From: Deinococcus sp.
Lineage (GTDB): Bacteria > Deinococcota > Deinococci > JACQHA01
Reading direction: 5' to 3'
DNA: 6,607 nucleotides
NCBI GenBank assembly: GCA_016199255.1
Contig: JACQHA010000374.1
Coordinates: 1-6,607, forward strand
The notes under the pieces were generated by a model. That model had not been told where the DNA came from, did no database searches, and was given only the letters and a program-made list of their open reading frames with translations. The position numbers and the translations under genes are program-made. Of this stretch, positions 1 to 3,948 are shown piece by piece; the stretch's first letter is position 1, and each line of letters starts with the position of its first letter.

Positions 1-213
1 CGCGGCGTGATCGCAGTAGAGATGGAGGCAGCAGTGCTGTTCACTATTGCCGCACGGGCCGGCAAAGAGGCGGGCTGCCTGCTCACTGTGTCTGACCTGC
101 TCAGTGGCGAAGATGCCTTGACGCCGCAGGCATATGTCAGCGAACAGGAGCTGCGGCGCGGCGTCGACACCATGGTCCAGGTGGCGCTGGAGGCTGCCCG
201 AAGCCTCTCATGA
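1..213 (+). CDS. Nucleoside phosphorylase, purine/MTA phosphorylase-like (C-terminal part; 5' end outside window)
   Basis: The frame is open from base 1 and ends at TGA 211-213, giving the last 70 residues. An internal GTG is not the real start. The visible part carries the PNP_UDP_1 family signature V-E-M-E-A-A (residues 6-11), whose Met and second Glu contact the ribose in this family, followed by L-T-V-S-D (28-32). The Asp of that S-D pair matches the catalytic Asp that protonates the purine base in hexameric purine nucleoside phosphorylases. Uridine phosphorylases lack this Asp, so purine nucleoside or methylthioadenosine phosphorolysis is the better reading. The enzyme is expected in the cytoplasm, in nucleoside salvage. 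A final amphipathic helix (R-G-V-D-T-M-V-Q-V-A-L-E-A-A) ends the protein, as is usual. The next gene starts 38 bases downstream on the same strand, so an operon is plausible. The family call is firm; the exact substrate is inferred from the C-terminus only. Confidence 0.85.
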   Translation, partial: RGVIAVEMEAAVLFTIAARAGKEAGCLLTVSDLLSGEDALTPQAYVSEQELRRGVDTMVQVALEAARSLS

Positions 214-240
214 GGGGAACGGTTCACTTCCTGGCCTCGT

Positions 241-246
241 AGGTGG
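241..246 (+). promoter_or_regulatory. Shine-Dalgarno that decides the start of the coiled-coil gene
   Basis: AGGTGG lies 5 bases before the ATG at 252. The frame also contains a GTG at 243, but that codon overlaps this ribosome-binding site, so ATG 252 is the better start. Confidence 0.6.
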
Positions 247-251
247 GGGCG

Positions 252-935
252 ATGACTGAGCAGCTGCGCACGGCTACCAAGCCCTTATATCTCTTGGTCC
301 TGGTAGCGTCGCTCTTGGGAGGGCTGTTTCTGCTGCGGCCGCTCCTTCTAGGAGTGCTGCTCTATGCCTATTTGGTATATAGCGACTGGCCCAGGGCAGC
401 GGTACAGGCTGCCCTGCCCGACCCCTACGGCTTCCTGCTGCGCCGCCTGCGCCACGCCGCTCAGGAGCTGCGCCAGACGGCCCGCTCGGGAAAATCGCGC
501 ATGCACCAGGTTTTATCTGGCTGGCTACCCCAGGTCACGCACCTGGAAGCCCTGGGGCAAGAGCTGGCACAGCAAGCGCTGCGCATTGACCAGTACCTGG
601 CGGCGCAGCAGCCAGCGCAGGCCAGGGCGGAGCTGGAGGCCATCCAGGGTCAGCTGGCCAGTGCTGACCCCCTGGCCAAACCTGACCTGGAGCGCAGCGT
701 GGCCGCCAAGCAGGCGGCGCTGGAGCAGCAGCAGGCCCTGCGCCGCACCAGGGAGCAGCTGGAGGCGAAGCTCTATGCCCTGGTGACTGGCCTGGAGGCC
801 GCCCAGGCGGGGGCAGTGGCAGCGCTGGCTGCTAGCACCCAGGACCAGGGAGAGCTGGAGAAGGTAGGATCGCAAGTGCTCAGTATGGCCCAGGAACTGC
901 GAGACCTCTCCCGGGCGTTACCGGAGTTGCCGTAA
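252..935 (+). CDS. Unrecognised two-TM membrane protein with long coiled coil
   Basis: The protein has 227 residues from ATG 252. I do not recognise a family. Residues about 12-28 and 30-43 are two closely spaced hydrophobic segments split by R29-P30, which reads as a membrane hairpin or one long kinked anchor. There is no signal peptidase site. The rest (about 50-225) is rich in Ala, Leu, Gln, Glu and Arg with heptad-like spacing (for example the region around L-E-A-L-G-Q-E-L-A-Q-Q and the Q-A-A-L-E-Q-Q-Q-A-L stretch), indicating extended alpha-helical coiled coil, probably cytoplasmic. It contains no Cys and no visible catalytic motif. It follows the phosphorylase gene by 38 bases. It is separated from lemA, which also encodes an N-terminally anchored helical protein, only by the tnpB element. 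A role in a LemA-associated membrane complex is inference from context. Its TAA stop at 933-935 abuts the predicted end of the element, so the last codons could have been altered by the insertion. Confidence 0.8.
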   Translation: MTEQLRTATKPLYLLVLVASLLGGLFLLRPLLLGVLLYAYLVYSDWPRAAVQAALPDPYGFLLRRLRHAAQELRQTARSGKSRMHQVLSGWLPQVTHLEALGQELAQQALRIDQYLAAQQPAQARAELEAIQGQLASADPLAKPDLERSVAAKQAALEQQQALRRTREQLEAKLYALVTGLEAAQAGAVAALAASTQDQGELEKVGSQVLSMAQELRDLSRALPELP

Positions 936-965
936 CCATCCCACGGCTAAAGCCGTGGGCTTTCC
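936..965. repeat. Right-end hairpin of the tnpB element
   Basis: CCCACGGC (940-947) pairs perfectly with GCCGTGGG (952-959) across the loop TAAA. It is flanked by CCAT and CTTTCC. The tnpB stop codon (TAG on the - strand, 947-949) sits inside the stem-loop. On the - strand this would be the terminal stem of the omega-RNA. A hairpin here could also reduce transcription running through in either direction. Confidence 0.8.
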
Positions 966-1090
966 GGGAGAGGACGATGCAGAGTAGAGATGCCCAGAAT
1001 CCGGGGGCAGGTTACAAAACCAGACGTACTCGCCTGGTGCCCCATGCCCATCGAGCCAGCTCTTTGGGCAATGTTCCAGGACGCCACCGC
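936..1090 (-). ncRNA. Predicted omega-RNA (TnpB guide RNA scaffold); 5' limit approximate
   Basis: TnpB nucleases use a non-coding RNA made from the 3' part of the tnpB gene plus the right end of the element, with the guide read from the flanking DNA just beyond that end. Here this would cover the end of tnpB and the 940-959 hairpin on the - strand. The guide would continue into 916-935, reading TTACGGCAACTCCGGTAACG if the element ends at 936. This placement rests on family knowledge and on the hairpin; the 5' limit (1090) is a guess and the folded structure was not computed. An RNA from here would be antisense to the end of the upstream coiled-coil gene. Confidence 0.4.
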
Positions 1091-2110
1091 GTCAGCATTG
1101 TGCTGGAACCCACACGCGACACACTGGAACAGTCTTTGAGTTTTCCGGTTCGCCTTTTCGCGGCACCCGCAACGCGGACAGGTCTTAGACGTGTCATGCG
1201 GGTCAACCGCGACGACCCGAATGCCCCGCCAGGCTGCCTTGTATTCCAGGTAGTGTCGCAAGAGATGGTACGGCCACAGCTGGTGCAGGTACTTCCCACG
1301 TTTTCCGCGTCTGGTGGTGTGGCTTCTCAGGTGCGTCAAGTTTTCGATGGCGATGGTATCTCCAGCGACCAGGTTGGCCACAATGCGCCGGGTCACGGTG
1401 TGCAGGGTATGTCTCACGAAGCGCCGTTCCTTCCCACTCAGCCGTTCCCAGAGTCTTTGAGAGCCTCTGGTGCGCGTGGTGTCGAACTGGCTTCGGATCT
1501 CAGCCCGCGTGGCCCGGTAGTGCAGCCGCGTGGTCTTGAGACTTCCGCCGCTGAACCGCTCACCCGTGGACAGCGTGGCCATCGCGGCTTGTCCCAGGTC
1601 GATGCCAACCATCTTCCCACCCCCAGGGGGCAGGGGGGTCTCCACGTGCAGCCACAGGTGCACAGACCATTTCCCCTTTCTGCTCTTGACCAGTTGTCCG
1701 CCCTGGACGCTGAGAGCGTGTTGGAGCAGGTGTCTTTGGTAATTGCCGATGGCCAGGGGAATTTTCAGCCTGCCATCCACGGTGCTCAGGCTGACCGTCT
1801 CCCCCTGCAGACTCAGGGTGCGCGCATCATAGGTGACGCTCCCTGCCTTGAACCCGCCGGTACGCCTGCCCTGGCGCTGGCCCACTCTGGCGATGGCTTG
1901 CACCGCCAGATTCGCCGACAGCCCGTAGTGTGCTCGGAGGTCTCGATAGACCAGTCGGTGCAGTTTGAAGCGCCGGAACTCTCCTGTCTCTCGCGCCACC
2001 TTCAGGGCGTAGTTGCAGGCTCTCGCAAAAGCGCTCACCGTCTGTTCCAGACTTTCCACCTGACTCAGGGTGGGTTGCAGTTTGCACTTAACGGTCAAGA
2101 CGCTTTCCAC
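947..2110 (-). CDS. tnpB: TnpB, RNA-guided RuvC-like nuclease of IS200/IS605 elements
   Basis: The protein has 387 residues from GTG 2110, within the usual range of compact full-length TnpB. Residues 5-35 (L-T-V-K-C-K-L-Q-P-T...) are the standard N-terminal strand and helix. The split RuvC domain is complete: D171 in G-I-D-L-G, E256 in I-A-I-E-N-L, and D340 in H-N-A-D-A-V-A-S-W-N-I-A. A four-cysteine zinc finger lies between them (C311/C314 in C-P-R-C-G and C330/C333 in C-V-A-C-G). The basic helical region at about 196-245 fits the RNA/DNA-binding lobe. No frameshift or internal stop is seen, so it could be active as a programmable DNA nuclease that favours retention of the element. The motif-III residue two after D340 is Val rather than the usual Asn. 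A TTG at codon 5 (2096-2098) is a possible alternative start, since homologues usually begin near that point. The stop codon falls inside the right-end hairpin. Confidence 0.93.
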   Translation of the reverse strand: MESVLTVKCKLQPTLSQVESLEQTVSAFARACNYALKVARETGEFRRFKLHRLVYRDLRAHYGLSANLAVQAIARVGQRQGRRTGGFKAGSVTYDARTLSLQGETVSLSTVDGRLKIPLAIGNYQRHLLQHALSVQGGQLVKSRKGKWSVHLWLHVETPLPPGGGKMVGIDLGQAAMATLSTGERFSGGSLKTTRLHYRATRAEIRSQFDTTRTRGSQRLWERLSGKERRFVRHTLHTVTRRIVANLVAGDTIAIENLTHLRSHTTRRGKRGKYLHQLWPYHLLRHYLEYKAAWRGIRVVAVDPHDTSKTCPRCGCREKANRKTQRLFQCVACGFQHNADAVASWNIAQRAGSMGMGHQASTSGFVTCPRILGISTLHRPLPESPRL

Positions 2111-2118
2111 GAGGAAAG
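2103..2118. promoter_or_regulatory. Small hairpin over the tnpB start codon
   Basis: CTTTCC (2103-2108) and GGAAAG (2113-2118) form a perfect 6-bp stem with a 4-base loop. On the - strand transcript the stem and loop contain the GTG start (2108-2110). The transcript copy of 2103-2108 is GGAAAG, the only Shine-Dalgarno-like sequence before the alternative TTG start at 2098. Folding could limit TnpB synthesis; this is inferred, not shown. Confidence 0.3.
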
Positions 2119-2147
2119 TATATCATCTCGGGATACCCAAAGAGCAA
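2117..2147 (-). promoter_or_regulatory. Candidate tnpB promoter
   Basis: On the - strand a good -10 box TATACT (2117-2122) is preceded by TTGCTC (2142-2147) with a long 19-base spacer. Transcription would begin around 2110, at the GTG codon itself, giving a nearly leaderless tnpB message. The -35 match and spacing are weak. Confidence 0.3.
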
Positions 2148-2160
2148 GGAGGTGGGGGCG

Positions 2161-2193
2161 CCATTCCTCCCACGCTGGAAAGCGTGGGTTTCC
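2161..2193. repeat. Left-end hairpin of the tnpB element
   Basis: CCCACGCT (2169-2176) pairs perfectly with AGCGTGGG (2181-2188) across the loop GGAA. It is flanked by CCATTCCT and TTTCC. Apart from a few inserted or deleted bases it is a direct copy of the right-end unit at 936-965. This marks the left boundary region of the element, 13 bases before the lemA ATG. Confidence 0.75.
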
Positions 2194-2206
2194 TGGCGCA
2201 ATTTCT

Positions 2207-2806
2207 ATGAGCCAGAATGTATCTTCTAACCGGAATCTCCTTTCCATTGGATTCATCATCCTGGTGGTGGTGCTAGCCATCTTCAGCTACACCCAGTACA
2301 ACCGGCTGGTCAAGCTGGACACCGAGGTCGATGCCCAGTGGGCCCAGGTGCAGAACGTGCTGCAGCGGCGTGCCGACTTGATTCCTAACCTGGTCAACAC
2401 GGTGCAAGGCTTTGCCGGCCAGGAGCAGTCAGTCTACGGCGACATCGCCCAGGCGCGCAGCCGGTTGCTCAGCGCCCGCACGCCGGAGGAGGTGAACGCC
2501 GCGGCGCCCACCTTTGAGTCAGCTCTGGGCCGGCTGCTGGTGCTCACCGAGAACTACCCGGAGCTGCGCTCCAGCCAGCTCTTCACCCAGCTGCTCGACG
2601 AACTGGCCGGCACCGAGAACCGCATTGCGGTCGAGCGCCAGCGCTACAACGAAAAGGTGCGCGACTACAACCTGGCGGCGCGCCGCCTGCCAGTAGCCTG
2701 GGTCGTCCCGGCGCTGGGGCTAGACCGCCAGAAGGCCTTCTTTGAAGCCAGAGAAGGCAGCGAGCAGCCGCCCACCGTGGACTTTAATACCCAGCCCCGG
2801 AGGTAG
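2207..2806 (+). CDS. lemA: LemA family membrane-anchored protein
   Basis: The protein has 199 residues, close to the family norm of about 185-200. Residues 11-27 form a single N-terminal transmembrane anchor, followed by the LemA signature: Y-N-R-L-V-K-L-D (31-38), Q-V-Q-N-V-L-Q-R-R-A-D-L-I-P-N-L-V (47-63), T-E-N-Y-P-E-L (114-120), the G-T-E-N-R-I-A-V (135-142) and Y-N-E-K-V-R-D-Y-N (147-155) helix motifs, and F-F-E-A (178-181). The family forms a helical bundle attached to the membrane; its biochemical role is unsettled. ATG 2207 is chosen because no in-frame start lies close upstream and the anchor follows at once. The frame stays open far upstream, but that part is antisense to tnpB and is not real coding. 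There is no Shine-Dalgarno sequence in the normal position. The ATG also lies in the loop of a possible 5-bp stem (CTGGC 2193-2197 / GCCAG 2211-2215). It probably belonged to one operon with the coiled-coil gene before the element inserted. Confidence 0.93.
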   Translation: MSQNVSSNRNLLSIGFIILVVVLAIFSYTQYNRLVKLDTEVDAQWAQVQNVLQRRADLIPNLVNTVQGFAGQEQSVYGDIAQARSRLLSARTPEEVNAAAPTFESALGRLLVLTENYPELRSSQLFTQLLDELAGTENRIAVERQRYNEKVRDYNLAARRLPVAWVVPALGLDRQKAFFEAREGSEQPPTVDFNTQPRR

Positions 2807-2807
2807 T

Positions 2808-3896
2808 TCAGGACACGTTAAAGCGGTAGTGGATAATATCTCCGTCCTGGACGAGATATTCTTTCCCCTCCAGGCGGAAGTGGCCCTTTTCCCGGGCGCC
2901 GGCCATGCCGCCGTAGCGTACATAGTCGTCATTGGCCACTACTTCGGCTCTAATGAAGCCCCGCTCCATGTCCGAGTGCACTGCACCTGCGGCCTGGTGG
3001 GCCTTGGTGCCGCGCCTGATGGTCCAGGCACGCAATTCATCCTCACCAATGGTGAAGAAGGAAATCAGGCCCAGCAGCTCATAAGTGGCGTGGATGAGCC
3101 GGTCCAGGGCAAACTCCTTCAGCCCTAGGTCGACAATGAAGGCCTGGGCGTCCTCCCGAGACAGCTGGCTGATCTCTTGCTCGATCTTGCCGCACACCGC
3201 AGTTAAGCGGCTCTGGGGCCTGGTCTGGACAAAGTCCAGGCGATAGTCCTGGGCCACTTGCTCCAGCCGCTCCAGATCCTCTTCGCCCAGGTTCACCACA
3301 GTGAGGATCGGCTTCTCAGAAAGGAAGCCGAAGCCGCGGATTCTAGTGCGCTGGTCCTCGCTGAGCTCCAGCTCCCGCAGGGGCCGCTCCTTCTCCAGGT
3401 GGGCCCTGGCCAGTTCCAGGACCACCTGCTCATGCTCCAGCTCTGGGCTTCTCTTGACCTTGAGCTCCTTCTCTAAGCGCCGCAGCCTGGTGTCCACTTG
3501 CACCAGGTCGCTCAGGATCAGCTCTACCTCAAAGGCAGCAACGTCCCGCTTCGGGTCTAGGGTCTCATAGGCGTGGATAATCTCATCGTCCCGAAAGGCG
3601 CGCACTACCTGCACCAAGGTATCCGCCTGGCGCACCTGGGCCAGCTGCGCCTCGGCCTTGGCCTCCCCATGCTTGACGCCAGGAATATCCAGGTACTCCA
3701 CTGTGGCATAGGTGGTCTTTCTACGCTGATATTGCTGCGCCAGGTAGTCCAGGCGCGCATCAGGCACCCTAGCCACACCGACATTGAACTTGTCGTGGCT
3801 GGAGCTATATCTTGACGTCTCGGCCCTGGCGCCAGTGAGCAGGTTGAAGATGGTGGTCTTGCCTACCTGAGGGAACCCAACCAAGCCAGCTTTCAT
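2808..3896 (-). CDS. ychF: YchF (OLA1-type) TRAFAC P-loop ATPase/GTPase
   Basis: The protein has 362 residues, the family's usual length. The P-loop is G-F-P-Q-V-G-K-T-T (7-15) and the G3 motif is D-I-P-G (70-73). At the G4 position the sequence is N-L-G-E (202-205) instead of N-K-x-D; loss of that Lys/Asp pair is the known reason why YchF proteins bind ATP at least as well as GTP. A charged coiled-coil insertion covers about 125-180. The C-terminal TGS domain (about 276-360) shows the family hallmarks F-F-T-I-G-E-D-E-L-R-A-W-T-I, G-T-K-A-H-Q-A-A-G and V-Q-D-G-D-I-I-H-Y-R-F-N-V. It is a cytoplasmic, ribosome-associated stress and translation factor. The P-loop text G-F-P-Q-V-G-K-T-T differs from the common G-L-P-N-V-G-K-S-T, suggesting a divergent subfamily. 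A G-rich tract (GGGGGG) 5 bases before the ATG may act as a weak ribosome-binding site. It lies 52 bases after the glycosyltransferase gene and converges on lemA. Confidence 0.95.
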   Translation of the reverse strand: MKAGLVGFPQVGKTTIFNLLTGARAETSRYSSSHDKFNVGVARVPDARLDYLAQQYQRRKTTYATVEYLDIPGVKHGEAKAEAQLAQVRQADTLVQVVRAFRDDEIIHAYETLDPKRDVAAFEVELILSDLVQVDTRLRRLEKELKVKRSPELEHEQVVLELARAHLEKERPLRELELSEDQRTRIRGFGFLSEKPILTVVNLGEEDLERLEQVAQDYRLDFVQTRPQSRLTAVCGKIEQEISQLSREDAQAFIVDLGLKEFALDRLIHATYELLGLISFFTIGEDELRAWTIRRGTKAHQAAGAVHSDMERGFIRAEVVANDDYVRYGGMAGAREKGHFRLEGKEYLVQDGDIIHYRFNVS

Positions 3897-3916
3897 CAGC
3901 GCCCCCCAGTTTGCGG

Positions 3917-3925
3917 ATCATATCA
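3917..3925 (-). promoter_or_regulatory. Possible extended -10 promoter for ychF
   Basis: TGATATGAT on the - strand matches the extended -10 pattern TGnTATnnT. It lies in the 52-base gap before ychF and would give a leader of about 14 bases. No -35 box is visible at 17 bases upstream, so this is a weak candidate. If real, ychF can be expressed independently of the glycosyltransferase genes. Confidence 0.25.
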
Positions 3926-3948
3926 CAAGCGGCCTCTGTTCCCCGCTG

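Larger units (their letters stand above)
936..2193 (-). mobile_element. tnpB-only IS200/IS605-type (IS1341-like) insertion element
   Basis: An intact - strand tnpB is flanked by two subterminal hairpin units in direct orientation, 936-965 and 2161-2193. Both units begin with CCAT and end with TTTCC on the + strand, around a CCCACG...CGTGGG stem. Imperfect palindromic ends, no terminal inverted repeat of the DDE type and no obvious target duplication are all typical of the single-stranded HUH-mediated IS200/IS605 group. There is no tnpA in the window, so movement would need a transposase in trans. By gene direction, the right end (tnpB 3' side, where the omega-RNA is made) is at 936 and the left end is near 2193-2206. 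The exact cleavage points cannot be fixed by eye. I could not identify a clear TTAC or TTGAT-like target site beside the left end. The element lies precisely between two host genes. Confidence 0.8.

Noticed and set aside
241..251. Eleven-base match AGGTGGGGGCG at 241-251 and 2150-2160
   Set aside because: Several matches of this length are expected by chance in 6.6 kb of G-rich DNA; one copy is explained as a ribosome-binding site.
917..936. GTTAC...GTAAC inverted repeat across the element's right boundary
   Set aside because: Only 5 bp of stem with mismatches inside, and it contains coding sequence; not distinguishable from chance.
977..2206. A + strand frame that stays open for about 410 codons and runs in frame into lemA, suggesting a 609-residue fusion
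   Set aside because: The added part is entirely antisense to tnpB, has no recognisable domain and no membrane or LemA-like content. lemA starts normally at ATG 2207 with its anchor right after. Automatic callers could wrongly extend lemA here.
3897..3948. Search for a terminator between the glycosyltransferase gene and ychF
   Set aside because: No stem followed by a T-run is present; the gap is more consistent with read-through or a weak internal promoter.
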